A stretch of 64,000 nucleotides of DNA from Verrucomicrobiales bacterium (GTDB lineage: Bacteria; Verrucomicrobiota; Verrucomicrobiia; Verrucomicrobiales; V1-33), in assembly GCA_028293125.1 (NCBI GenBank), contig JAQGPJ010000049.1:62001-126000 (forward strand), written 5' to 3'. Shown in pieces: positions 9,611 to 18,985 of this stretch. Every line of letters starts with the position of its first letter. Within the stretch, counting starts at the first letter, position 1. The notes below the pieces were generated by a model that did no database searches, was not told where the DNA came from, and worked only from the letters and a program-made list of their open reading frames with translations. The position numbers and the translations under genes were made by a program.

Positions 9611-9733
9611 CACGCGACGGCGCTGTGCTGCCGGCTTCAAATCCAGGACCGGGGAAGCTGCCGCCGTGGCGGAAACAGGAGAGGAGCAGCAGGGAGGCGG
9701 ACCCGCATTCGCATTCGCTTTCCCTGCGGAGCG

Positions 9734-10555
9734 ATGACATCTGTAAAGAGCAAATCCGCACCGCCGATGCAACTCCAGCTTCAGAATAAACTTGCCCTCG
9801 TCACCGCCTCCACCGGCGGCATTGGTCAGGCCATCGCCACCTCCCTGGCCCGCGAGGGCGCCGCGGTGATCGTGAATGGCCGCAGCATGGCCAGTGTGAA
9901 CAAGGCCATTGATGCCATCCGCCGGGAGGTGCCGGAGGCCAACCTGCTGCCGCTGGCGGCGGACAATGGGACGCCGCAGGGAGTGGGGGAAACGATCCGC
10001 TTATTCCCAACAGCGAATATCCTGGTGAATAACCTCGGGATTTACGAGGCCGTCGGGTTTTTCGATGAATCCGACGAGGCGTGGCAGCGGCTGTTCGAGG
10101 TGAACATCATGAGCGGTGTGCGGCTGGCGCGGCACTACCTGCCGGCCATGCTGGAGCAGGGCAGCGGGCGCATCATTTTCATATCCAGCGAGTCCGCCAT
10201 CAGCCCGTCCCCGGAAATGGCCCACTACGCGGCCACCAAGACCATGCAGCTCTCCCTGTCGCGCAGCCTGGCGGAGCTCACCAAGGGCACCGCCGTGACT
10301 GTGAACACCGTGCTGCCGGGATCCACCCGGACGGAGGGTGTGGACAAGTTTGTGCAGGATCTTTTCCCCGGCAAATCCGTGGAGGAGGCCGGGCGTCTCT
10401 TCATGGAGCAGAACCGCCCCACTTCCCTGATCACCCGCCTCATCGAGCCCCGCGAAATCGCCGATCTGGTCACCTTTGTCAGCAGCCCCCTCGCCTCCGC
10501 CATCAACGGTGCCGCGCTGCGCGTGGACGGTGGCTTGGTGCGGAGTGTGTTTTGA
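9734..10555 (+). CDS. Short-chain dehydrogenase/reductase
   Basis: A 273-residue NAD(P)-dependent oxidoreductase of the classical SDR family. The cofactor motif is ASTGGIG (a variant of TGxxxGIG), followed by NNLGIY, a catalytic serine in FISSESAI, and YAATK with Tyr and Lys of the active site. The C-terminus ends in the usual NGAALRVDGG. Overall it resembles FabG-like 3-oxoacyl reductases, but such enzymes act on many substrates and no partner is nearby. GGAG lies three bases before ATG 9734, rather close; ATG 9767 would remove an eleven-residue tail and is an alternative start. Confidence 0.88.
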   Translation: MTSVKSKSAPPMQLQLQNKLALVTASTGGIGQAIATSLAREGAAVIVNGRSMASVNKAIDAIRREVPEANLLPLAADNGTPQGVGETIRLFPTANILVNNLGIYEAVGFFDESDEAWQRLFEVNIMSGVRLARHYLPAMLEQGSGRIIFISSESAISPSPEMAHYAATKTMQLSLSRSLAELTKGTAVTVNTVLPGSTRTEGVDKFVQDLFPGKSVEEAGRLFMEQNRPTSLITRLIEPREIADLVTFVSSPLASAINGAALRVDGGLVRSVF

Positions 10556-10859
10556 GGTCGGGCGAGGTTTATAGTGTATTATAATGACAGCCCCCCGAAA
10601 GCCAAGGCTCAGGGGCAGGGGACAGTCATGCATTGAAAAGAGCGCACAGGAAGCTGACGCACTCTGGACCCGATGGTGGCGGAGTTCTGAAAAAGGCCCG
10701 CATGGCACTGCCTGCCGAACTGCGATGGCATGGCATGGCGCGGAGGATCATGAATCCCATTCACGGTTTTGCCTGAAATGATTCAGGGCGCAGGCGGAGG
10801 CACCGGGGAAAATGGCACAACTGCGGCTTGGGAAACGGAGGTCCATTCACCTGAACCTT
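10556..10859. other. Intergenic region before the nitrate cluster
   Basis: 304 bases without a credible gene. A TATAAT hexamer at 10579-10584 could be a -10 element for the nitrate genes, but no matching -35 hexamer lies at the usual distance. Small open frames here lack coding character. No riboswitch fold or operator was recognised. Confidence 0.4.
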
Positions 10860-12065
10860 ATGAATCTCTCCGCCATCAAACGCTCCGGCCACTGGCCCAC
10901 CCTGCTCACCGCATTCCTTTATTTCGATGTCAGCTTCATGGTCTGGACCATTCTGGGCGCACTGGGCGCGCAGATTGGATCTACCCTGGGTCTGACTCCG
11001 CAGCAGAAGGGACTCATGGTGGCGGTGCCCTATTTGTCAGGCGCGTTTCTGCGCATTCTGCTCGGTCTGCTGTCCGACCGCATCGGTGCGAAAAACACCG
11101 GCATTGCGGCCCAGATCGTGGTCATCCTCGGGATGATGGTGGCATGGCTGACGGGCCTGCATCACTTTTCGCATACCCTTATGCTGGGCGCGGTGCTGGG
11201 GGTGGCGGGCGCGAGCTTCGCGGTGGCGCTGCCACAGGCCGGCCGCTGGTATCCGCCGCAGATGCAGGGACTGGTGCTGGGCCTGGCAGGGGCGGGCAAT
11301 GTGGGAGTGGTGATCGACGCCATTCTGGCTCCCCGGCTGGCGGCGGTGTATGGATGGAACGCAGTGTTCGGCCTGGCACTGATCCCTCTGGGGCTGGTGC
11401 TGGCGCTGTATGTCTTTTTCGCCAAGGACGCTCCGGGTGAGGTGAAACGGAAATCCCTCTCCGACTATGGCAAGCTGCTGAAGGAGAAGGACGCCCACTG
11501 GTTTTGCTTTTTCTACACCGTCAGCTTTGGCGGCTTCTCCGGCTTGGCGGCCTCGCTGGTGATTTACTTCACATCGGAATTCGGCCTCACTCCGGTGAAT
11601 GCGGGTATGTGGGCCGCCATGTGCACCTTGGTGGGGGCAGTTGGCCGGCCTTTCGGCGGAGCGTTGGCGGACCGCATCGGCGGTCTGAAGGCGCTGAACA
11701 CCTTCTTCATGCTGGCCGCCGGCAGTCTGGTTCTGGCCGCCGCCTCCAGCCACATCGCGTGGTGTGCCCTGGGATTCTTCCTGGCGTCCGGAGCCTTTGG
11801 CATGGCGAACGGCGCGGTCTTCCAGCTGCTGCCCCAGCGGTTTGGAAAGGACATGAGCGTCATGACCGGACTGGTCGGCTGCGGCGGCGGGCTGGGCGGT
11901 TTCCTGCTGGCCAGTTCCCTGGGATATTCCAAGGGCCTGACCGGCAGTTATCTGCCGGGGCTGCTGACCTTCGCCGGTCTCTGTGCTCTGGCGCTGGTGG
12001 CTCTTACCCTGGTCCGCGCCCGCTGGCGCATGACGTGGGGAGCTCTGACTGAGGCCCGCATCTGA
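10860..12065 (+). CDS. NarK-family nitrate/nitrite transporter
   Basis: A 401-residue major facilitator with about twelve membrane helices. It begins GHWPTLLTAFLYFDVSFMVW, the typical opening of NarK/NasA transporters, and has the inter-helix loop LLSDRIGAK and the matching second-half loop ALADRIGG. The glycine-rich helices (GVAGASFAVALPQAG and GLAGAGNVG; GCGGGLGG) match the nitrate-signature helices of this family. ATG 10860 is chosen because a 48-base upstream extension only adds a charged tail. Directly followed, after 60 bases, by the electron-transfer and catalytic subunits of a nitrate reductase, which fits import of nitrate for reduction inside the cell. Confidence 0.92.
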   Translation: MNLSAIKRSGHWPTLLTAFLYFDVSFMVWTILGALGAQIGSTLGLTPQQKGLMVAVPYLSGAFLRILLGLLSDRIGAKNTGIAAQIVVILGMMVAWLTGLHHFSHTLMLGAVLGVAGASFAVALPQAGRWYPPQMQGLVLGLAGAGNVGVVIDAILAPRLAAVYGWNAVFGLALIPLGLVLALYVFFAKDAPGEVKRKSLSDYGKLLKEKDAHWFCFFYTVSFGGFSGLAASLVIYFTSEFGLTPVNAGMWAAMCTLVGAVGRPFGGALADRIGGLKALNTFFMLAAGSLVLAAASSHIAWCALGFFLASGAFGMANGAVFQLLPQRFGKDMSVMTGLVGCGGGLGGFLLASSLGYSKGLTGSYLPGLLTFAGLCALALVALTLVRARWRMTWGALTEARI

Positions 12066-12125
12066 TCCGGTTTCCCCCCTGCCTTTCCGCCTCCCGTCCG
12101 TTCCCCTCAATACAGGAAAACCCTC

Positions 12126-13745
12126 ATGAGCCTGCGCCCGCCAGAACCTGAAATTGCCGCCGCTCCAGCAGGCGATGTCGAATGGACTCTCGTCGATCAG
12201 TTGCTCGCCGAACAACGCACGCTGACGGCGGTGGAGCGCTTCAGCCAATGGCATGAACAGGGGCAGCATGGTGGAGGCCGGGGCCAGGGCACCGGGGATG
12301 GCTACAGCCACCTCATGCCGGCAGCGCCTCCAGGGCCGGGCGAGCAGTACCGGTTCGAGGTGAATCTGGACGCCTGCACCGGCTGCAAAGCCTGCGTGAG
12401 CGCCTGCCATTCCCTGAACGGGCTGGATGATGACGAGGCTTGGCGGGATGTCGGGTCCGTCATCGGCGGACGCCGCGGCGAAGCCTGGCAGCAGACCGTC
12501 ACCACCGCCTGCCACCACTGCGCGGATCCCGCCTGCGCCTCCGGGTGTCCGGTCGCGGCTTATGAGAAGGAGGCGGACACGGGCATTGTCAGGCATCTGG
12601 ACGACCAGTGCATCGGCTGCCAGTACTGCATCCTGAAGTGCCCCTACGACGTGCCCAAATACAGCAAACGCCTGGGCATTGTGCGCAAGTGCGACATGTG
12701 CGTGGGCCGCCTGCGGGAGGGGGAGGCCCCCGCCTGCGTGCAGGCCTGCCCCACGGGGGCCATCGCCATCCGGATTGTCAGGATTGACGCCATCCAGCCC
12801 GAATCCGGATCGCGGCTGGTGCCGGGTGCCTTTGACTCCGCCTACACCCGCCCGGCCACGCTTTACCGCACCACGCGCCCCATCCCCGCCGATGCCCGCC
12901 CGGCGGACGCGGGAGCGCTGCGGGTGGAGCACGCGCACTGGCCGCTCATCTGGATGCTCACCCTTACCCAGCTCAGCGTGGGGCTCTTCACCGCCCTCGC
13001 TGTCCTGGCCCTGGCCGGCAAACCGGTGCCGTCGGCCGCTGTTTTCAGCGCCACCGGAGTGTTGATGGCAGGCTTGGCGGTGAGCGTGCTGCATCTGGGG
13101 CGGCCCTTGGGCGCGTGGCGGTTTTTCCTGGGGCTGAGGACCTCCTGGATGAGCCGTGAGATCCTCGCCTTCAACGCTCTGGCCGGGTGCGCCACGCTGG
13201 CTTCGGGGGCAGCGTTCTTCGGTCAGGACAGATTCATGCCCGCCATCCTTGGGCTTACGGCCCTCACCGGGCTGGCATCCGTTTTCACCTCCGTCATGAT
13301 TTACGTGGACACCCGCCGGCCCTATTGGAATGCCCCGCTCACCGCCGTGCGTTTCTTCGGCACCGTGCTGACTTTAGGCACCGGAGCCGCAGCGGCGGTT
13401 TTGGGACCTGACAAATCCTGGCTGGGCACCTCCATGGGACTGCTGGCGCTGCTTCACGGCTGGATGCAGGCCCGCGTGCGCCGGGCCTGGGAGGATGATG
13501 ACAGTCCCTGGAATGCCTCTGCCCGCGTCATCCGGCTGCGGCTGCGCGGCATCATGGACAGCGGGGACGCGCTCTTTCTCACCGCGCTTCTCTGCGGATT
13601 CTGTGCGCTGATCACCGGTGGGATGGCTTCCGCTGTTTGGGCCGCGCTTTATTTCTCCGCCCTCCTGGCCGGTCAGGTGCTGGACCGGATGCTGTTCTTC
13701 ACCGCCGCCATGGGACCCCGCATGACAGGAGGCTGCCGCTCATGA
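12126..13745 (+). CDS. Fused DmsB-like ferredoxin and DmsC-like membrane anchor
   Basis: A 539-residue fusion of two subunits that are usually separate. Residues about 75-225 are a four-cluster ferredoxin with [38 protein letters not shown] and CDMCV...ACVQACP, giving sixteen cysteines for four [4Fe-4S] clusters. Residues about 265-535 contain roughly eight membrane helices starting [16 protein letters not shown], typical of the quinol-oxidising DmsC/YnfH anchor. There is no twin-arginine signal, so the iron-sulfur part is expected on the cytoplasmic side. Its stop overlaps the start of the reductase (ATGA), which argues for a complex in which quinol electrons reach the molybdenum subunit. 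A similar DmsBC fusion is known to me from other PVC nitrate clusters. Confidence 0.9.
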   Translation: MSLRPPEPEIAAAPAGDVEWTLVDQLLAEQRTLTAVERFSQWHEQGQHGGGRGQGTGDGYSHLMPAAPPGPGEQYRFEVNLDACTGCKACVSACHSLNGLDDDEAWRDVGSVIGGRRGEAWQQTVTTACHHCADPACASGCPVAAYEKEADTGIVRHLDDQCIGCQYCILKCPYDVPKYSKRLGIVRKCDMCVGRLREGEAPACVQACPTGAIAIRIVRIDAIQPESGSRLVPGAFDSAYTRPATLYRTTRPIPADARPADAGALRVEHAHWPLIWMLTLTQLSVGLFTALAVLALAGKPVPSAAVFSATGVLMAGLAVSVLHLGRPLGAWRFFLGLRTSWMSREILAFNALAGCATLASGAAFFGQDRFMPAILGLTALTGLASVFTSVMIYVDTRRPYWNAPLTAVRFFGTVLTLGTGAAAAVLGPDKSWLGTSMGLLALLHGWMQARVRRAWEDDDSPWNASARVIRLRLRGIMDSGDALFLTALLCGFCALITGGMASAVWAALYFSALLAGQVLDRMLFFTAAMGPRMTGGCRS

Positions 13746-16006
13746 AACTGAAACTTCCCGCCAAAGCTGAAGCGCTTCAAAAACTGGTCAGGCAGCACGG
13801 TGGTCCGCTGACCTCCCGCCTGGTGCGCGAACCCGGAGCCTTCGGGCTGGGCCAGGTGCCGTCCCGCCTGAAGCCGGACGCGGTGACCACCGCGGTGTGT
13901 GGCTTCTGCGCCACCGGCTGCGGCCTGAAACTTCACCTGCGCGACGGCCATGCCGTCAATCTGAGCGCCGATCCGGCCTATCCCGTGAATCTCGGCATGG
14001 CCTGTCCCAAAGGGTGGGAGGCCCTGACGCCGCTGGACGCTCCGGACCGGGGCCTGACACCGTTGCTGGAGGGAAAACCCGTCACCTGGCAGACCGCCGC
14101 CGGCGCGTTCGCCACCCGGATGAAGCGCATCCTTGAGGAGCACGGGCCGGAATCCGTGGCCGTCCTCAGCACCGGGCAGATCGTGACCGAGGAGATGGCG
14201 TTTCTCGGCGCGTTCGCCAAATTCGGCATGGGCCTGCACCACATGGACAGCAACACCCGGCAGTGCATGGCCACGGCGGCGGTGGCCTACAAGCAATCCT
14301 TCGGATTCGACGCTCCGCCATTCACCTACGCCGATTTTGAGGAGTCCGACGTGCTGGTCTTTATGGGCTCCAACCCCTGCATCGCCCATCCCATCATGTG
14401 GCAGCGCGTGATGATGAACCGGCGGAATCCCAAGATCGTCGTCATTGATCCCCGCCGCACGGAGACCGCCCAGGCGGCCACGCACCACTGCGCCATCCGG
14501 CCCAAAAGCGACCTCGTCCTGCTTTACGGACTCGCCCGGCTGCTCATTGAAAAAGGGGCGGTGAAACATGATTTTGTGGAGGCCCACACCACGGGTTATG
14601 AAGCCTTCGCGGAGTTTATTGAAGGCTTTGATGCCGCCCGCGTCAGCCGGGAGACCGGGCTTACGGAAGCCCGGCTTCATGAAATCGCGGACCTCATCGC
14701 CGGCCATGAGCGTGTCTCCTTCTGGTGGACCATGGGGGTGAACCAGGGCCACGAAAGCACGCGCACGGCGCAGGCCATCATCAATCTCGCCCTCATGACC
14801 GGCAACATGGGCCGCCCCGGCACCGGTGCCAACAGCATCACCGGCCAGTGCAATGCCATGGGCTCGCGGCTCTTCGCCAATGCCACCAGCCTGCTCGGCG
14901 GCCACGATGCCGGCAAGCCCGCCGACCGCGCCAAAGTCGCAGGCATTCTCGGCATCCCGGAGGACCGCATCCCGCCGCAGTCCGCGGTTACCTACGACCA
15001 GATTATTGAGCGCATCGCGGATGGCCGCATCAAGGGGCTCTGGGTGCTGGCCACCAACCCCTCCCATTCCTGGATTGACAGTGAAGCCTGCAACCGTGCG
15101 CTGGAGAAGCTGGACTTCCTGGTGGTGCAGGACATGTACCCCACCACCGACACCGCGAAGCGCGCCCACCTTTATCTCCCCGCCGCCGGCTGGGGTGAGA
15201 AGGATGGCACCTTCATCAATGCCGAGCGCCGCATCGGCGTGGTCAAAAAAGTGCGCCGGGCTCCCGGCCAGGCGTTGTCCGATTTCAACATCCTGCGTCT
15301 CCTGGCCGAAGCCTGGGACGGGGGCGGCATGTTCCGTGGCTGGACCAGTCCGGAGGCCGTTTTCGGCATTCTGAAGCAGCTCTCCGCCGGCCAGCCCTTC
15401 GACTTCACCGGTATTGAGGACTACTCCATGCTGTGCAAGGAGGGCGGCATCCAATGGCCTTGGTCCGCCGCGGAGGCTCAGGGAAGCGCCGGACAGCCTG
15501 AGGGCGCTGCCGTGCAGGCTGGGAGCGCTGCTGTCACCTCTCCACCACGCGAACGCCGCCTCTTTGCCGATGGCCGGTTTTTCCATACCGATGGCCGGGC
15601 AAAATTCCTCTTCGAAGCCCCTCGGCCCCTTCCTGAGCCAACGGACAATGCCTATCCTTTCTGCCTGCTCACCGGCCGCGGCACCTCCGCCCAGTGGCAC
15701 ACCAACACGCGCACCGGCAAATCCGACGTCCTGCGCAAGCTCCACCCGCAACACTGTCTGGTGGAGATCCATCCCATGGATGCCGCCCTTCTCAGAATCC
15801 GCAACCAGGACCGCGTGATCATCACCTCCCGCCGCGCCACCGTGGAGGCCACCGCCATCCTCACCCCCTGCGTGCAGCCCGGCCAGTGCTTCATGCCCAT
15901 GCATTATGAGGAGGTGAACCGGCTCACCCTGGCTTCCTTCGACCCTCACTCCCGTCAGCCCTCCTACAAAGCCTGTGCTGTGAGGATCGGAAGAAAAGTG
16001 GAGTGA
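13742..16006 (+). CDS. Molybdopterin nitrate reductase, NasA/NapA type
   Basis: A 754-residue member of the DMSO-reductase superfamily. An N-terminal [4Fe-4S] site is formed by Cys53, Cys56, Cys60 and Cys88 (CGFCATGC ... ACPKG). Cys175 in NTRQCMA is the expected molybdenum ligand, with the sequence context of nitrate reductases. The molybdopterin domains follow ([31 protein letters not shown]). No Tat signal is present, so the protein should stay in the cytoplasm. Position after NarK and the DmsBC fusion supports nitrate reduction to nitrite. No nitrite reductase lies in this window, so whether it serves assimilation or respiration is open. A low-complexity Ala/Gly stretch at about residues 580-600 is an unusual insert. 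Confidence 0.92.
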   Translation: MKLKLPAKAEALQKLVRQHGGPLTSRLVREPGAFGLGQVPSRLKPDAVTTAVCGFCATGCGLKLHLRDGHAVNLSADPAYPVNLGMACPKGWEALTPLDAPDRGLTPLLEGKPVTWQTAAGAFATRMKRILEEHGPESVAVLSTGQIVTEEMAFLGAFAKFGMGLHHMDSNTRQCMATAAVAYKQSFGFDAPPFTYADFEESDVLVFMGSNPCIAHPIMWQRVMMNRRNPKIVVIDPRRTETAQAATHHCAIRPKSDLVLLYGLARLLIEKGAVKHDFVEAHTTGYEAFAEFIEGFDAARVSRETGLTEARLHEIADLIAGHERVSFWWTMGVNQGHESTRTAQAIINLALMTGNMGRPGTGANSITGQCNAMGSRLFANATSLLGGHDAGKPADRAKVAGILGIPEDRIPPQSAVTYDQIIERIADGRIKGLWVLATNPSHSWIDSEACNRALEKLDFLVVQDMYPTTDTAKRAHLYLPAAGWGEKDGTFINAERRIGVVKKVRRAPGQALSDFNILRLLAEAWDGGGMFRGWTSPEAVFGILKQLSAGQPFDFTGIEDYSMLCKEGGIQWPWSAAEAQGSAGQPEGAAVQAGSAAVTSPPRERRLFADGRFFHTDGRAKFLFEAPRPLPEPTDNAYPFCLLTGRGTSAQWHTNTRTGKSDVLRKLHPQHCLVEIHPMDAALLRIRNQDRVIITSRRATVEATAILTPCVQPGQCFMPMHYEEVNRLTLASFDPHSRQPSYKACAVRIGRKVE

Positions 16007-16070
16007 TTGTCCGTGGTGTGTTCCGGCCTTCTCCGGATTCAAATTTTGACAGCCCCGCTTCGTCACAACC

Positions 16071-16101
16071 GCCCACCGGGAATTACTGTATCCCGGTGGG
16101 C
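16071..16101. terminator. Perfect 11-bp hairpin between convergent genes
   Basis: GCCCACCGGGA (16071-16081) pairs perfectly with TCCCGGTGGGC (16091-16101) around a nine-base loop. It sits between the stop of the nitrate reductase and the stop of the minus-strand thioesterase, so it probably ends both transcripts. There is no T-tract on either side, so the mechanism may not be the classical intrinsic one. Confidence 0.6.
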
Positions 16102-16117
16102 AGCCGGTGTTCGAAAG

Positions 16118-16573
16118 TTATTCCCCAGTGGAGGAAGTGGCGGTGCTGTCTCCGCTGCCGCCGTTATTGCCATATTTTTCCCGCCATTGGGCAGGAAGAC
16201 GCAGGGGACGGCCGGTTTTGAGGTTCACGAGGGCGAGGACCTGGCGGCAGGTGATGAGGAGGGCTCCATCACTGGGGCGCACAATTTCGAAGTGGCACCA
16301 GAAGCGGGCGCGCTCCACGAGACCGAGCACACCGCGGATCTCCAGATGGTCGCTCAGCACGGCGGAACGGCGGTAGTCGATCTCCGTGCGCACGACCACA
16401 GGAGCCTCGCCGGCGGCGACCATGTCCCGCATGCTCATGCCCATGAGCCCGGCCATGCGGGTGCGGCAGGTCTCAATGAAGCGCAGATAGGCGAGATTGT
16501 GCACCAGCCCGCCGGCGTCGGTGTCGAAGAACATCACCTCCTCGCGGGTGATCAGGGTAACAGGGCCGCTCAT
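16118..16573 (-). CDS. YbgC/4HBT-like acyl-CoA thioesterase
   Basis: A 151-residue hotdog-fold protein. The motif 'FFDTDAGGLVHNLAYLRFIE' is the active-site region of the YbgC/FadM group (DxDxxGHVxN.Y), with the aspartate present and valine-histidine-asparagine following. Expected to hydrolyse acyl-CoA thioesters in the cytoplasm; chain length is unknown. The C-terminal twenty residues are Gly/Ser/Thr-rich and probably disordered. The start codon overlaps the TGA of the upstream dienelactone hydrolase by one base, so the two are co-translated. Confidence 0.88.
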   Translation of the reverse strand: MSGPVTLITREEVMFFDTDAGGLVHNLAYLRFIETCRTRMAGLMGMSMRDMVAAGEAPVVVRTEIDYRRSAVLSDHLEIRGVLGLVERARFWCHFEIVRPSDGALLITCRQVLALVNLKTGRPLRLPAQWREKYGNNGGSGDSTATSSTGE

Positions 16574-17433
16574 CAGTATACCTTGATCGGAGCCTTGGGT
16601 GCGAGCACCTCATTCAGGAAATCCTGCAAGGCCTGCCAGGAGCGCTTGTCGGCCAGGGCGTTATAGGCCGCGCCCTTGCTGTTGTCATCGCCGGCGACCT
16701 TCTGAGTGAAGGAGTGTACCGCGCCGCTGTAACTGGTCATCTGCCAGTCCACCTTGGCGGCGTTGAACTCGGAGATCATGGCCGCGATACCCTCCGGTTT
16801 CACAAAGGGATCATCAGCCCCGTGCAGGATCAGCACCTTGGCTTTGATGTTTTTGCCGTCGGCCGGAGTGGGGGAATCGAGTCCGCCGTGGAAGGACACC
16901 ACGCCCTTCACATCCGCCCCGGCGCGGGCCAGCTCCAGCACGCCGGTGCCGCCGAAGCAGTAACCGATGGCCGCGATACGGGTGGAGTCCACATTCGGCT
17001 GTTTTTTCAGCTCCTCCAGACCCGCCAGCAGACGCTGGCGGAAAAGCGCGCGGTCGGCCTTATAGATCCCGGCCTGCTCGGAGGCGGCTTTCGGATTGTC
17101 AGGACGCACGGATTTTCCATAAATATCCGCCGCGAGGACCACATAACCCAAGCCGGCCAGCTGCTCGGTGCGGCTTTTGGCATAGGCGGCCACGCCCATC
17201 CAGTCATGGATGAGGAGGACGGCGGGCAGTTTGCCGCTGGCCTCCTTCGGGGCTGCCAGCCAGCCCTCCAAAGCGGTGGAGCCCTGGGTGTAGGAAACGG
17301 CTTTGGTGTCGATGGCTGTCGCCGCCGCGCTTTGGGCGGCGGGGGCCGCGCCTTGGGCGGAGACGGGCAGGGTGGATCCGGAAACGAAGGCCAGAAGGGA
17401 GCCGGCCAGACAGAGGGATTTCAGGAGGTTCAT
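16573..17433 (-). CDS. Exported dienelactone hydrolase family protein
   Basis: A 286-residue alpha/beta-hydrolase. Residues 1-26 form a signal peptide (LLKSLCLAGSLLAFVSG...VSAQ), followed by an Ala/Gln-rich linker. VLLIHDWMG gives the oxyanion region, GYCFGG carries the nucleophilic cysteine typical of the dienelactone hydrolase family, and aspartate in HGADDPFV and histidine in SGAVHSFT complete the triad. Unlike classical catabolic enzymes it is exported, so the substrate is probably not an aromatic degradation intermediate. First gene of a two-gene unit with the thioesterase. Confidence 0.88.
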   Translation of the reverse strand: MNLLKSLCLAGSLLAFVSGSTLPVSAQGAAPAAQSAAATAIDTKAVSYTQGSTALEGWLAAPKEASGKLPAVLLIHDWMGVAAYAKSRTEQLAGLGYVVLAADIYGKSVRPDNPKAASEQAGIYKADRALFRQRLLAGLEELKKQPNVDSTRIAAIGYCFGGTGVLELARAGADVKGVVSFHGGLDSPTPADGKNIKAKVLILHGADDPFVKPEGIAAMISEFNAAKVDWQMTSYSGAVHSFTQKVAGDDNSKGAAYNALADKRSWQALQDFLNEVLAPKAPIKVY

Positions 17434-17544
17434 AAGGCGGCAAGGCTAATGCGGCGCCTGAGGACTGCAAACCGGAGAACTGCCGCCACTGCGGAGCATC
17501 CGAGGGCTGTGCGCGGGGAGTGGGCACCGGGCAGGGACGGGGGA

Positions 17545-17587
17545 TGGACGGAGTGGACAAAAGTGGACGGTGATGGACGAGGTGGAC
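17545..17587. repeat. Five TGGAC motifs at 9-10 bp spacing
   Basis: TGGAC occurs at 17545, 17554, 17564, 17574 and 17583, almost exactly one DNA helical turn apart, in the region between the dienelactone hydrolase and recF. This phasing would put all five on one face of the helix. The role is unknown. Confidence 0.75.
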
Positions 17588-17667
17588 GGGCTGTGCGCCA
17601 TGATTGGCCGGGACTGGCTTTATTTTCAGTTTTCCCGGCGGGATTTCCAGCTATGCGGGGGAGGAAC

Positions 17668-18756
17668 ATGCCGATCACTTCCCTCCGCCTGCGGGACTTC
17701 CGCTGTTTTGAGTCCCTGTCCTGCCCACTGGCGCCGGGGGAGACGCTTTTCACCGGCGACAACGCGCAGGGGAAAACGTCCATCCTGGAAGCGGTCTGCG
17801 TGCTGCTGCGGCTGCAGTCGCCGCGCACCTTGGCGGGCAGGGAATTAGTGCGGTTCGGCGCGCCGGGATTCGGCATCGCGGGCTCGGTGAACGGACGGGA
17901 GCTGACGCACACCCACACGCTGGCGGGGACGGAGCGACGGCTGCTGATCGATGGCGAGGCCTCCACCCGGCCCGGGGACTATCTGGCGGCCAGCGGGCTG
18001 GTGGTCTGGATGGGGAATAACGATCTGGAGCTGGTCTCCGGCTCCGGCGAGCCACGGCGGCGGTTTCTCGACTTTCTGGGCAGCCAGCTTTTCCCGGAAT
18101 ACCGTCCGGCGCTTCGGGCCTATGAAAAGGCCCTGAAGCAGCGGAACTTCCTGCTGAAGCGGGACGCCTCGCCCGCGTGGGCGGAAATCGACGCCTACAC
18201 CGCGGTGCTGGTGCCTTATGGGGAAACCCTGCTGCGCCTGCGCGCGGCGTTGCTGGAGAAGCTGGCCCCGCATGCCACCGCCGCGCACACCGCCATCCGC
18301 ATGGCGGACGGGGGCGCGCCGGCCTCGGAGGCGCTTTCCCTGACGTTCCATCCGGGCGGCGACTCCAGTCAGTTGTCGGCGCAGCTGCTGGCCCGCCGGG
18401 CCGATGAGGCCCGCCGCCGGGTGACACTGCACGGCCCGCACCGGGATGACTTTCTCATCGCCCTCGACGCCATGCCCGCCGCCTCCTTCGCCTCGGAGGG
18501 GCAGCAGCGGACCATCGCCCTGGCGCTGAAGCTGGCCCAGGCCACTCTGCTGCGCGAGGCGCGCGGGCAGGCGCCGGTGCTGCTGCTGGATGATATTTTT
18601 GGTGAACTTGATCCCGGACGCCGGAATGCCCTGCTGGCGGCGCTGCCGGCGGATTCCCAAAAACTGATCACCACCACCCATCTCCACTGGCTGGAGGCCC
18701 ATGAGCGGCCCGCCGCCCGCTACCACGTTGTGAAAGGAAGCGTGACGCCGGAGTGA
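17668..18756 (+). CDS. recF: RecF DNA repair ATPase
   Basis: A 362-residue SMC-like ATPase that helps load RecA at single-strand gaps. Seen: N-terminal RLRDFRCF, Walker A GDNAQGKT at residues 30-37, the signature region FASEGQQRTIALALKLAQ, and Walker B VLLLDDIFGELD. GGAGG lies about five bases before ATG 17668, which decides this start; an in-frame ATG at 17653 is less well placed. In many bacteria recF follows dnaN; here neither dnaA nor dnaN is present, so this locus is not the standard origin region. Upstream lies the phased TGGAC repeat. Confidence 0.93.
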   Translation: MPITSLRLRDFRCFESLSCPLAPGETLFTGDNAQGKTSILEAVCVLLRLQSPRTLAGRELVRFGAPGFGIAGSVNGRELTHTHTLAGTERRLLIDGEASTRPGDYLAASGLVVWMGNNDLELVSGSGEPRRRFLDFLGSQLFPEYRPALRAYEKALKQRNFLLKRDASPAWAEIDAYTAVLVPYGETLLRLRAALLEKLAPHATAAHTAIRMADGGAPASEALSLTFHPGGDSSQLSAQLLARRADEARRRVTLHGPHRDDFLIALDAMPAASFASEGQQRTIALALKLAQATLLREARGQAPVLLLDDIFGELDPGRRNALLAALPADSQKLITTTHLHWLEAHERPAARYHVVKGSVTPE

Positions 18757-18872
18757 GCGGCAGGTGGACACCGGGCTGTGCGGCCTGTCGCGCCGCTGGA
18801 AGCCACGTCCTCCGCGCCTGCGGTGAAGGCGGCGGTTGGGATATTGCCGGACTGCTGGAATGATTTCTGAAA

Positions 18873-18898
18873 CCGGAAGGGGTGCCGCCCCCGTTTTT
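18873..18898 (+). terminator. Possible weak intrinsic terminator after recF
   Basis: A short GGGG/CCCC stem (within 18873-18893) is followed by TTTTT at 18894-18898. The stem is short and the distance to recF is about 120 bases, so support is limited. Confidence 0.4.
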
Positions 18899-18985
18899 CC
18901 CCAAGCGAAGCCGCCGTCCGGCGGCGCTTGCCAGGACCGCGTCCGCGCACTCCTTTTTATTCCTTCGCCTGCTTTTCCTCCGCCT

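Noticed and set aside
10728-10741. GGCATGGCATGG direct repeat before the nitrate cluster
   Set aside because: Only two copies; too short to call a functional repeat.
10584-10781. Small frame of 65 codons before the nitrate transporter
   Set aside because: No recognisable motif and no coding bias; it overlaps the probable promoter region.
13673-16066. Very long antisense open frame over the nitrate reductase, and similar ones at 11037-13094, 19874-22093 and 29751-33044
   Set aside because: They mirror strongly supported genes in GC-rich DNA, have Gly/Arg/His-rich translations and no domain pattern, so they are shadows.
18908-18930. GC hairpin GCCGCC/GGCGGC before the M16 peptidase
   Set aside because: Six-base GC stems are frequent by chance in this DNA and there is no T-tract or conserved context.
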